Shown here one piece after another: positions 36,391 through 48,700 of a stretch of DNA of 64,000 nt. Each line of letters begins with the position of its first letter. Positions within the stretch are counted from its first letter, which is position 1. Source of the stretch: Hyposmocoma kahamanoa (lineage: Eukaryota; Arthropoda; Insecta; Lepidoptera; Cosmopterigidae); the NCBI RefSeq assembly GCF_003589595.1, contig NW_020653945.1, positions 2,448,157 to 2,512,156 on the forward strand, in the 5' to 3' direction. The position numbers were made by a program, and so were the translations under genes. A model generated the notes under the pieces. The model saw only the letters and a list, made by a program, of their open reading frames with translations, was not told the DNA's origin and ran no database searches.

Positions 36391-36763
36391 AGCCCGTTAC
36401 AATAAAACATGCCACAGTAGTACTTTAGATATAACTTAAAAGTAAATTACAGGGACTACACTCTGTGGCTTAAAAAGTAAAAGTTACTCTATATAAAAAT
36501 GTCAAAATAAGTATAAATACAGTTATATACATAATAATAATTGCTTCTAAATAATCCAGTTTTTATTGTGAACGTAAAAGTATTATGATGAACTTGATGT
36601 ACCTTGTGAAATCTCTTTTCTTTTTCCATGAATGAAAAAAACTTTTTTGTTAATTTGTTATTGTTCAGATTTTTCCAGGCTTCATTTCAATCAAGAATTT
36701 CTGGATGAATTTTGATATATTAAAAAACACTGGCTTGTAACATTTCGAGTGAATACTTTTCAG

Positions 36764-37782
36764 CTATACAGCAACTTCTACGGCATTTTTTAAATCAATC
36801 TGCTCTTTAATAACATGTTGTGTTAATAGAACTAGATTTTTGAGTTGAAACTTGTCAGCAATTTCTAGTAGATTTAAGCAATCAACTTGATGTACTTCTT
36901 TTATGGTCCCTGTATAAATAAATTGAAGTAAGAGCTCCATGTCATGGTCATTAAGGTCAATTAAAGCAGTTTTAGATGATGAACTCTTTATCAGGTCTCT
37001 TAATACCGGGCTATGTACTGCTAGTATGGCTTGATGGACAGGAAACTGTCTTTTAGTAATAGATACTAGTATGAAATCTGTATTTTCCTCCTTAGTAAGA
37101 ACGTCGCCAAAGTCGTGCGCCACTTTTATCTGTTTAACAATATTGTTGTTCAATATTTGCTGGCAGTTAGTTTCTATCTTGATAGGTATACAAAGAAACT
37201 TATTTTCCCAAGTCTCCATTTTGCTTTTATTGAATTTGAAAGTTTTGATGTAGTGATTTTCATTTGCTTGTCCACTTAAGTATGTTTGCCAACTGAGTGT
37301 CTCTGACGAATATAGTGATTGAGGACAGTCCCTCTTTTGTGTGAATTCACTACCTTCACTAATTCCAATGGAAAATACCCCAGAAGATCTGTGACATGTA
37401 AATAAGCTTAGCAAAAAATTGCCTCCAGGACAAGCAGAGAGTGAATAGTAAAACCATAGGTCTGGGTTGTCATTTGTATAAGTCCCACCAATGTGGTATA
37501 TGTCAGTATTAATCAACTTTCGAAACAAATCATAAATAACAAGTCTTCTGGCTTCTGACGTTTGGCATTTATTTACTGCTGACACTGCTTCAGGGTGGAA
37601 CTGTAATATTAAAAAATTATGGCTACAGTATATGGTACTAAATTAACATTCTATATTTAAAATATTATATCTTCTATATTTTAGTTAATTATTTGAAAAA
37701 ATAGTAACAATACCATTTCAGATGGCATGGTCGCTGGATTAGATACAGTGGCATTATCAAAGCCAATAATGGACTCTGTCAT
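36764..37782 (-). CDS. MATH-like/BTB domain protein 2
   Basis: Coding exons 37782-37714 (MTESIIGFDNATVSNPATMP plus SEM) and 37600-36764 join in phase 0 to give 301 residues. A 5' UTR intron is visible (acceptor TATTTTCAG at 37818, donor CCA|GTAAGT at 37878). Residues ~46-150 are MATH-like around IYHIGGTY. Residues ~175-285 are a BTB domain (NTDFILVSITKRQFPVHQAI, then VHSPVLRDLI and LLQFIYTGTI). It stops at LKNAVEVAV, some 50 residues before the end of its paralogue at 25859, so it lacks the helical tail. Role unproven; adaptor of a cullin-3 ligase is the family expectation. Confidence 0.87.
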
Positions 37783-37884
37783 GTTGAGGGCACGATTTAT
37801 TTTGTAGAATATTTAACCTGAAAATATAACAATAATTAAAATCATGCTTTAAAATTGCCAGAGTTAAGATATACTTACTGGAAA

Positions 37885-39514
37885 AGTGACTGACTCTCTA
37901 TCAAATCCCGGAGTTATTGTATTATATTTTATTCTATATTTTTGATATGTAACTGGCAAATAGTTTATTAAGAAGTTTTTGAAAGTAAAAATATATTTTT
38001 GTTTTGATTTTTGCATGACTCATTTGAGTGAATTGCACATTGACAAGTCAATGGAATTGCACCATATTTTTTTTTTTCAAATAATTAAAGTAATACGTAT
38101 ACGATTAATTTTCACCATTTTCCTCCTCTTCTTCGTTAATGGAAAATACAAGTGATACGTAAATAAGTACACTAATGATATACCTGTCTATTCACAGATT
38201 CACAGACACAAAAAGGAATACCTATAATTTGAAATCCTTTTTTCACGTCCGTCTTACTTGTTGGAATTATAACACATTTTTCTTTGACGTGAGCATAAAG
38301 GTGAAATTTCTTCAAAATCACTTCACTGAGTTTGGGATAATATTATAATTATATTGTTGGACTAGTGTTTTGACAACGAGAAGAGTGAATGATTTTGTGG
38401 AGGTTCGTCGCGGGATTTTTAAACCGTGCTGTCTAGGTTGGTTCTACACAGAATCCTATGGTCTTATGAATTAGACGGTAAAACTCAAGAAGTTAATACT
38501 GTATTTCAAAACGAATACCTATGTTTAGTTCGATAGTTCTCGAATATACATAACAAAAAGCAATTCCCCGCCATGCAAAAACTTAGTTCTTCGAGGATTT
38601 TTTTTTTATATATTATATATAGTTATTTATACTACCGTGATCAGTAAAGAAAGGCCGATCTGTCACTGTTTATATTTCTTCCTAGGTGAATAAGGTATGA
38701 AGTTACCGCAAGAGAAAAGTAGATATTTTTGAATTCAATTTCTTATTTTATTCACTATTTTATTTTCGCGGGTTTGAGTTTTTGTCACAAGCAACCTTTC
38801 AACTAACGGCGGCAGTGATGCATGACCTCCAAGTTTTCGCGCCATCTTTAGGTTAACGTGTTTAGTTTAATGGTTAAATAACAAATATAAAGTGAAGATA
38901 TTTCCATTCATCCCAGTAATACACGAAACTATTTTGTTACTATAAAAAATACTTACATAAGTTTTGTCGATAAGGATATAGGTACCACTATCCATACCTG
39001 TTTTGATACAGGTGTAAACGTAAACACGCATGCGCGCCCGGGCTCCAGTCCCTAGCCGTACTTGCCACCACCGTAGGGAAGTGAGGGATGTTCTTTTTAT
39101 TTGATATTAAAAAAATATATTTTATGACATTTTATTAGATAGACCTATTGCGGTTTTGTAAAGACGAATAACCTGGCTTCTTACTTGTTGAAATCTATTT
39201 ACTACCCAATAAATGTAAATAAAGAAAATGTTAGATCAATATTATAAGAATTTAAGTCTCATTTTAGTGTATCAAATTCGACTACATTAATTAACATATT
39301 TAATATACGAGCGCCTGTGAAAAAGTTGCTAGCAAAGGCACTAAATACAATTTTTTAGACACTATAAGGCAACCCAATAGAAATAACTATCTAACTAATA
39401 AATAATGTAAAGTACTACATCAGAGCCCAGCACTTCACTACGTTGCAGTATTTTCAGGGTCACATCTCACAGAGCATAGAGCCTCAGTGGGCTGCAAGCA
39501 GCCGGCGAGAACAC
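37885..39514. other. Intergenic region between divergent genes
   Basis: BTB gene 2 (minus) and the gene starting at 39529 (plus) are divergent, so both promoters should lie here. It is AT-rich; the only GC-richer part is 39000-39070 (ACGCATGCGCGCCCGGGC). No coding exon or repeat recognised. TTTTCAG at about 39456 could be an acceptor in the 5' UTR of the plus-strand gene. Confidence 0.5.
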
Positions 39515-39532
39515 ATGATGCTCGCGGTATGA
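39515..39532 (+). promoter_or_regulatory. uORF overlapping the start of the unrecognised gene
   Basis: ATGATGCTCGCGGTATGA encodes MMLAV and its stop TGA overlaps the main start as ATGA (main ATG 39529-39531, stop 39530-39532). This geometry permits termination-reinitiation. There is no direct proof it is in the transcript. Confidence 0.45.
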
Positions 39533-39716
39533 CGGCGCCACGCGACCGAAAAGACGACACTGTTGAGCTTTTACCTTTAAAATCGGCTTTAGTAAACAAT
39601 AATTACAAAGAAGATGAGACGTACTATCCTCCTGCACCGGCTATCAATAATAACCCGTCGTGCTCAAATATCTTCGACTACACTCTCCTCTCGAAAAGGA
39701 CACCGGCCTCGAAACG
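39529..39716 (+). CDS. Unrecognised gene, exon with start codon
   Basis: 62 codons plus two bases. ATG chosen as the first one that keeps an open frame to a usable donor (AAACG|GTTTGT). Without splicing the frame would end 36 bases later. Confidence 0.65.
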
Positions 39717-42700
39717 GTTTGTCTTTTTGTCTATTTGTACAGAGATTGTTTGATTGGTTTTTGATACTTATTGGTTAAGTATAAGGATTTTTGGTGTATT
39801 TATCGAGATTTTATGTGTCACAATTGTAATACGCTTTCCTCCTAAGTATATGTGAAATTATTAATTATATTTTTAACAAGTTCTTAGTGTTTTCGCAATT
39901 ATTAAACATTTCAAAGAAAACTATTTTCGTTCTGTGTACCGTTAAGGTTCTCGGGTGTCTCTCAGAGAAAAGTTATAGGAGACTGGTATCGTGACTGTGG
40001 TATCACAGTACATTTACTCAAATATTTTGTATGCGCGTAAAAATATACATAGTTTCTTAAAAAAAGATATTCATAACATTAACGCTATACCCTTAGAGCT
40101 AAATCCAAACTCATGGTACCATGATTTCGTTTAATAAAGGTAAACGATTATTTTATGGGGAACTGTATAGGTTTTTACAAAAAGATTCCGGAGTATATAT
40201 TAAGATTATCATTTCCTAAGTTTAAAACGTACATTAAAAGTATTTTAATTGAAAAGTTATATTACAAAATTGAAGAGTATTTGTTAGATAAAGATGTATG
40301 TAAAGACAAATTGAGACTTGATGCCTCACAATTATGATTTAAAATGTATTCCATAGCATTTAAGTTTATTTGAAAAGAGCAATCCCTAGAGTTTCTTGCT
40401 TGGTCTTCTCAGTTTCTCACGGCACGGAGGTCAGGCTGGTAATGAGCGAGCATAATATGGTAATGACGTTTTCAAGTGTAAAAATGTTATCTATGGAATA
40501 AATGATTATTTGACTTTGACTAGGATGGAAAAAAAATAAAAGAAAGGAGGTGCCCTAACTACGGAATGAACGTGCATACCTAAACAAAAATTGAACGAAT
40601 AAATGGCGGATTTCTTTAGTGTCGTACTTGTCTACTTTCTTTACTTATCTATCGATAAGTCATTATCAACATGCAAACATTTAAGTAAAGTAGATCAATA
40701 TTCCATTTGGGAATATTTTAGGTTATATGGGAATATCCGGGAATGTGTGAGTGTGAAATATTACTATTATTATATATTATTTATTTACACAGTAGAAAAA
40801 TACCAAAACAAGATAGTTACGTCCTTTATTAAAAGTTGTTTTAAAAAAATTTTGATTACTTAATAATTTAAACTTTAATTTATAATCAACTTCAAATATT
40901 AAAATTATTGTCCTTGAAATAATATAAGCTTATTATATAATTGTCTTTTTGTAATAGAAGATCTCATCGATTGACTTAAATAATGAAAACATGTCAATAT
41001 ATGAACTGTCTTAATTAAATTTACTAGATGGTTTTCCGTCGGGTGTTTAATTAAATTAGTGAATGGCAAGACAACTGAAAATGTTACTGCTGACAAAATA
41101 TCTAAAATCTTACTAAAGTAACTTAAGGTTTACTTAATGTCGGCCTCGTGTAAAGTTTTTGTGATTGATCATGATTTCTCGGATTTCTAACTCTGCTACT
41201 CTGCATATTTGGATAGCATCTTAGGTGGGATAAACTAGACCACCTTCGTCCTCGAAACCAACGAATTCATACGTATGACCATTTCCAGGTTTTTTTAAAG
41301 ACAGCGCACTGTTAATTCCTTGTGTTATATATTTTTTTGTATTACTTGCTATATAATTATTTGTTCACTATATTCGGACATTCGAGGCAACGTACTGCAA
41401 AAATTATCGAAATTACAGATACTACTGCTAATAGATACTACAAAATTTAAAAAAAAGAAACGTTACTAAACGTTATAACAAAAGAGTTATAGAATATTTT
41501 TATAATATTGCTAAGGTCATAATAATTTTCGTCCCTTTGTTTTCAAAATCGATCAGAATTGATAACAGTGTTGCCTAACGTAGACATCACTAAATGTTAA
41601 ATTTGGCCAAAAGAAGATTCGCTCTGGACCTTTTGGAGGGAAAAGTGTCGTTTTTATTTTGACTTTCAATTATTTTGTGAAATCTAGTTTAAAGTGGAAT
41701 AGGATAGTGCTATTGTGCCTTAATCGAAGATTAAAACGCGAAATTATACGAATCTCGAACTAAAATACCCGTATCGGCCCGTTTTAAGGAATCCCGAGTC
41801 AATCTAAGCACGCCGCCTCAAATTGCCTATCCTCTTTGTGGCGGCTATATTTAGGCTATAATAAAAAATAAAAAAATTTGGCCAAAAAAATGTACAAGCG
41901 GCCGTACCACAGAAACTGAATGCATTATGCAAAAGTGCGTTCGTTCGATGTTCATGGCGTATTAACAAAGAATCACAAATATATCGCACCAAGTAAAAGC
42001 CGCAATGTATTACAAACATGAGGCATACACTGAGTTGCATATTTGTTTTCTCGAAATTCATACAAAACCAAAATAATTGTTTTTAAAATAAATTATGCAT
42101 CTTCTGATTACAAAATCACTTGCCCGTGGAAGGAAACGTCCCAGTTTACCCGTTTACCCACAGTTATGGTGCTTTTGCAGTTTATAATGGTACAATTATG
42201 CATTTTTCGCGTTTTCGATAAATCGAGGCTTCTTGCATTTTTATTTTTCAAGTGCTGGAATAAAAAAAGAAAATTATTATGATTGAAGAAAGAGTTTTTC
42301 CCGCTGTCGCAAATTCAAATTTTTAACAATACCTTTTGAAAATGACACATTATTTAAGCTAAGGGCATTTAATACTGACAATGCAAAGTGGCTCCAATTA
42401 TGTGTCCGGAAATATATATATTTATTTAAAATGTAGGAGCTCATCGTTACTATATAGGTTTTCTCCTAAGGAAAACAATTTTATGCCGCCATTCTCTCTA
42501 CCTACTGTACTGTCTATGGGGTTGTTAGCACTTTTTGAACGAGATTTTTTTCCCGATACGGATTTAAATTGTAATCGGAAATTAATGATTTCTCAAATAA
42601 ATAAATCCTATTGAGTTCTTAGGCTGCTAACAGGTTGAATATATTTTTGCAGTTAATGCGTGACGTCGTAATCAACTTCAAAAATACTCAAGAAATGTTT

Positions 42701-45700
42701 ATTACTCTCTACAAAGGTAAATTACATAAGTTTTGGTACAATAACTTAGTATTAAAAGGTTTCTTTGAGGGAGCTGGAGTATGCCCTAGGGAAAACCCTG
42801 TGTTGCGAATCTCCAGGCTCTCCACCACCTAAATCTACATAGATAGTACCTACAGGTACAACTTTTATATATTATTTGAAGTTGTTATAGACGAATGCGT
42901 GATTACGACTTCATGCATTAACTAAAAACATGCAGTCAATTTGTTAGCAACTTTAGGTTTTCGCGATTATTTTACTCATACGAAATGACACAAGTTTTCG
43001 CAACTTAATCGTGTGTAGAAGTATTAGTAAATTATTACAAAGGCCGGGAAGTAAGGGATTGCTGGATGAGTATTGAGTTACAAGGACGAGCGCCAGCGAG
43101 GTTTTGTATTAATACGAGTCAAGCAATTCCCGTTCCCGCCGAGACACGTATAGAATTGTTCTCAAATAATGCGAGGAAACAATAAAATAATAAAGAGACG
43201 AAGATGTTTAATAGAAAACGTGAAACAAAACAATATCACTTTAGGTCTTACTACCATTTTCTTCTTTTTTTGGTACTGTTTTTTCCATTGGAAAAAGCAA
43301 AGGCACTAATGCGCCATACAGCCAGGTAAATTTTTAATTCTCGCAACAATTAACACTGGGCAGTTGACTGTATGAGTTTTTCTTTTGCCTGTTTACTTAG
43401 TTCATTATGGTAGATAGATTAAAAAAAATTAAAAGTAATGGATTTTCATATTTACTTTGCAGCGCCTTGGCCGGAAAGCTCCGCCCAATCATGACGTACG
43501 CCAGAGTCGCATTCGCTCAGGCAAATCCCGCGCTTATACACCGCCTGCAGGCTCTCCAAAATAGATTAATGCGCAACGCGACGGGTGCCCCGTGGTACCT
43601 GCGCGACGCTAACCTCCACATAGATTTACGGCTCCCCACAATAGCCCAATTCATGAAACAAGCATCGAGGAAATAATTCGACTCTGCTCCTCACCACCCC
43701 TACCCCCTCGTGGTGGCTGCATCCAACTACGACCCCGCAGGGAACACCCTCACTGCGTACGTAGGACCCGTCGGCCAAGGGAAGTCCTCGCCACTTTGAA
43801 GGCCAACCAGATCGCTAATCAGTTCCTCTCCTCACGCGCCTACCGTCCTCGCCGGCGAGGTCATACAGCCCCTCATTTCAGCGCGTACACTGGTAGATTC
43901 TCTCCTATAGCACGCCCTTCTGGCGGAAGTCTTCAGTAGCGCCCTGAGCCGAGGTCCGTGCTCACTTGGGCGTCCTCAGGCCCACTATTTAGTTTTAAGT
44001 TTATTTTACGGGCTATGAGCTTTCAGCTCGCCCTTTTTTCCGGTCACGGCCATCAGCGGCCAACTGCAAAATATCCTTAATAAAAAAAAAATATATTGCC
44101 CGGGAAGAAGTCGCACAGTCCGTAAATGACAACCTTTCAGTGTTCGTTTTTTGAAAGTAATGCAAACATTTCCGAGCACGTTTGAGAAAATATGGTTAGT
44201 ACAAATTTTTGTTTAATGTACCTATGTAGATTGAGTAAAAATAACTACCTTTGTATTGCCTAAACATTGACGTTCTTGATCAATATTTAACTGACAACAA
44301 TAGTAATGTACACTGAGCGTTTAACGCTTTTTCCATTGCAGTTTGCTGGGAATTAGGAAGTTATAGTTATAACGTGATCTTGTCTATATGGTCTATACCA
44401 TGTGGCTACATTAAATATTGTTCCGTTGTAAAGAAATAAATCAGTATTATTAATGTAGATATCCACTACAGGTTATAGTGTTCAAAATATTTTTTTGTCA
44501 TCATAGGCTGCTGGCGCGCAACACACAGCCTGCGCCAACGCCGCTGGTGACGCTATGCGGAGCGCCGCCCCCGTCGCGGAAGCGCGAGGAGTTAGCAGCG
44601 CTCGCCAATCTAAGGAAGAAAGTTGCACCGGCGCTTCTTAACAACGACAGGTGAGTTATGTTAACATTAAATCGTCGCCAATAACTATGAACCACAGAAG
44701 TATGTATTCTTGGGAGACGTCCAGATATACCTACCGAGATAATAGCGGGCTTTACACAGACGCTCTATCGCGAGCGATACAGCCAATCGGAAAAGGGAAA
44801 GATCGCGCGCCCTCCCCAGCCACGCGCGCAATCACGCGTTCCAAGGCTACCTTTTACAAGGACGCTCTTCCGTTGTAACAAAAACAAACACGAACAATGG
44901 CGCGCGAAAGACCGTTAGCTTAAAAAACTTCACACTGGCAATCGCGCGCGAATGCGCGTGCAGGCTTTCCCGCGCGCAATATAGTACGCTCACGACCACG
45001 CGTGATAGAGTGTCTGTGTATAGGGGGCTCGTCAACGAGCTAAATAATGAAAATACAGCAATTGAGTGGTACAATAAAGTCACATGTGATTTTCATTAGC
45101 AGTACAGCTCCTTGTGTAAGAATTCGTACAGTGAAGTACTGCCACTTTATATATTTCTGCCGCCAAGCCGTGAGCATTACTGCGTTCCGGGTTTGAAGGG
45201 TAAAGGTGCTGGTGAAATTACAAGCACGGCACTTGTCAATTTATATCTCAGGGTGACAGGCACAGTGGCAGTGCCCTGCAGATCTTCTCGACTTAAAGTT
45301 CTGAGTGGAACTGCAACTGTTATGGACAGACGTGTAGTTATTACTCTTGGAAGCACTAAAAACCGGATTCCACGCCCTAGATAGTTTAAATCCATCTTCG
45401 AAATTTCCGAATTTGGAATCCGGTTCTTAGTGCTTCCAAGAATAAAACCTAAATAGTTTACGTTAGTTTCGAGCGTAGATATAGTAAGTGTGGTTTGTCG
45501 GAAAAATGTGAGTTACAATGGTAACGACCCAAATAATCGAGATGAAGGTACTCGTCGACGAAAGAGGGTAGATAGATAGGTAGAGATTTGTGACCATGGA
45601 GGTTCCCGTTCCGAAATATCGGGAAAATAAAAAGAAATCATATCATGGTAAGAAACCTGTAATTATTGATAATGAATAACCACGTGTATTTTACCACCAG

Positions 45701-48700
45701 GAGCACGACTTGTTCGTCCCGTCACTTGATATTACAAAGAAAAAAATCATGCGTCAAATATGTTTTTGTCATATGAATGTGAAAGTCACAAAAATTATAC
45801 GAATTACATGAAACAAATTATGTAGGTATAGGTAGGCGTTTTATGACTTTACTTTCGTTCGTAGAATCTTTAAGCCTCTCTCCTGAACGAGACGTAGGTC
45901 TAGTGTTGTTAAAAAACCGTTTTTTTTTCTGAGGTGTAAAAAACAATGAAAAAAACATGAAAAGAAACCGTTTTTTCTTTCTGGAGTAGTTTTTTTCTAA
46001 AAGTGTGAAAATAAAAATATGACAATATAACAATTGTATTTTTGTACTACATTTCCTCTTTTGTTAATAATATGCTTCTTAATAAATTGCTCAAAATAAA
46101 TGGGCGACATTCATAGTGCTGTCAATTTGTGGCGAGTTTCCAAATTGCGGGGAATTTCAACTCGATTGGGTATTTTGTGGAATTGACGCCATGTGGGCAA
46201 AATGCGGGTATCCTAACATTTTTCCTTTTTTTAACAAAATCTATCGATTGCGGTTGCATCGCTACTTTGATGATTACTGATAAAAACACTATCTATGAGC
46301 GATATCAATATTTTTTTCCACATCGCACATATCCCTTATATAGCAACATTTACATAGAATTATAGCAAGCCGCTTATATAAAATTATTGGGTGGGATTTG
46401 AATGAAGGAAACGAAGACACAGAAAATTTTGATGACTACAAGTGTGGGTAACACCTGTAACAGTAGTAATACTAGTAACACCACAAATGAAGATTAAGGG
46501 TCGTATTCCAGAACTCTACTCAATGCTCAAATCAGGACTTGAGTATGATTTCAAGCACTGGAAATACGACCCTAAATTTTTGTTGTAATTATCATGGTTA
46601 TTGATTTTAATAAACATGTTATAAATATATTCTATATTATATATACTATATACACTAACTATTGTTTATAGTGTCTTATTTTATTTCAGTTATTCCATTT
46701 TACTTTTTCTGAAAAAAAAAACCCAAATTTAGAAAAAAATACCAGGGCGCTGTATTTTTTCAAAAACGTGAAAAAATCACATTTGGTTTTTTTTCAAGTT
46801 ACAACACTACATAGGCCCAATTAGGTTTATTATAAAAAAAAATTCACAACACATGAAACCCAACATGGCGTTTAAAATCAGAGTGAGGGAAATCTTTATT
46901 TTTTTCCATCCTCTAAGGGGAAATCAAACAGGAATTACATACACTCGGAGCGCGAACCTTAATAAAACTTCCAAAGATAATAAATTTTAATACATTGTAA
47001 TTTCTTTTTACCTTCAAAAAGTTGCGTTTTGGAATCAAAAGAACGTGCCAAAACTACAGTTAGCACGACAGGGTCGACGCTATAGATTTTCTATCTAAAT
47101 AAATATAAACAAGCGGTCAAATAGTATATAGGACCCTGGAATTCGTTTATTCCTAAATTGCGAATTTTTAGTCTACGCAGAAAGCAGCCTTGAATTCTAT
47201 CCGTTTCTTGATTTCCAAGTATCACGCAGTCACGCACGCAATATTTACAACGAGTAGAAATTAGGGGCGTGCACAACTGTGACTGACAGCTGTCTGGCGA
47301 GAAAGTTTAATTTATTTAAATTTTGGTAACATTGAATCCCTGTAGCGGCAAATTTGTATTACCTGAATTTTTAAGTTACGTACATTCCTGTTTGTATAGG
47401 AACAATACCTCTCGATAGACCAGCTTGGTGGACTATGACAGAAACCCCCCTTATATAGGATTATTTTTGTAAAATATTATCAAGCTCGCATGACTATATT
47501 ATTGACACATTAGATAACAACTACTAGTATTAATGTGGTCTGTGCATTGACTTACAAATAAATGGACGACGGATCTAATATAAAAACCACGAAAAAAATG
47601 TCCCAAGTCAACCTATTTAAACGTAAAGGAATATGAAAAAGCTAAAACGTTGAATTTAAATTGTAATGTCATCGCAGTACTGTCTAATTTTGCTTGCTTC
47701 GCTGTCAGTGGAACAAACGAAGACTAAAGCGTGAATGACGCTCTGTATACGATTTTAACGCCCTATAAGTTCGGACACTTTTTAGCGCGGACCCGACGTC
47801 CATATAATTGTAAGCCAATGGGTCTGTGGTAACAACTTTTGTTCCATGACTTTTTGAAATTTGACTTTCGTACGAAAATAAATATATTGAAATAGATCGC
47901 TCTACAAAATGATAACAAATTTGTGCGATAGCAAAACAACAACAACTTAGAAGTTTATTATTTATTTTTGGTAAATTTATTATTATTGTAAAAAGTCATT
48001 AAACAAAGGCTGTTGTTTGTGATGTTAGTAGGTAATAATTATAGTTCTGCTAGGTTGTTAACATTTAAAAAATAAAAGTAGGTAGGTACACAAAAATGCG
48101 TGAACTTATCGATATTACTACATTTTCTTACCTTTTACGCAAGTGAAAACAATATAAGACTCAACTCACACTGGCGCAGAGTCGAAGCGTCGCGTCGCAT
48201 CCTGTTTTTCAACTCCATTGCCAGATGAAGAGGCGACGACACTCGCGTTAGTACGTCGGGATCACAGTTTGGTCGGCGTCTGACGCCTCACGGCGCCCAA
48301 GTGACGCGCGGCGATACACAAATTTGTACACAAAACACAAATTTGTACCTTAATAATTGGAAATATAGATGAATATGCTATAGGCGAAAAACATGACGCG
48401 TTACGACGCTTCGACTCTGCGCCAGTGTGAGTTGAGCCTAAATGGTGGACCTTTGTGCGGTAGCAAAAGAAAGCACCTGTCACTACGAGATTATCGAGGC
48501 TTTTTAAAAGTAGGGTCACTAAATATTATTTTTAAATAGATTGCTCTAAACGTAATAACGCTGTGCAGGGCGGCGGTGGGAGTCGTCGCCTTACCTTTCT
48601 TTTTTACTTACCTTACTACCAAATGCAGACCTAAAAAGTGTCAGGTAGTATTTACAACAAAAAGTTTAAAGTTTATTTTTGGTAAATTTATTATGTTTTG

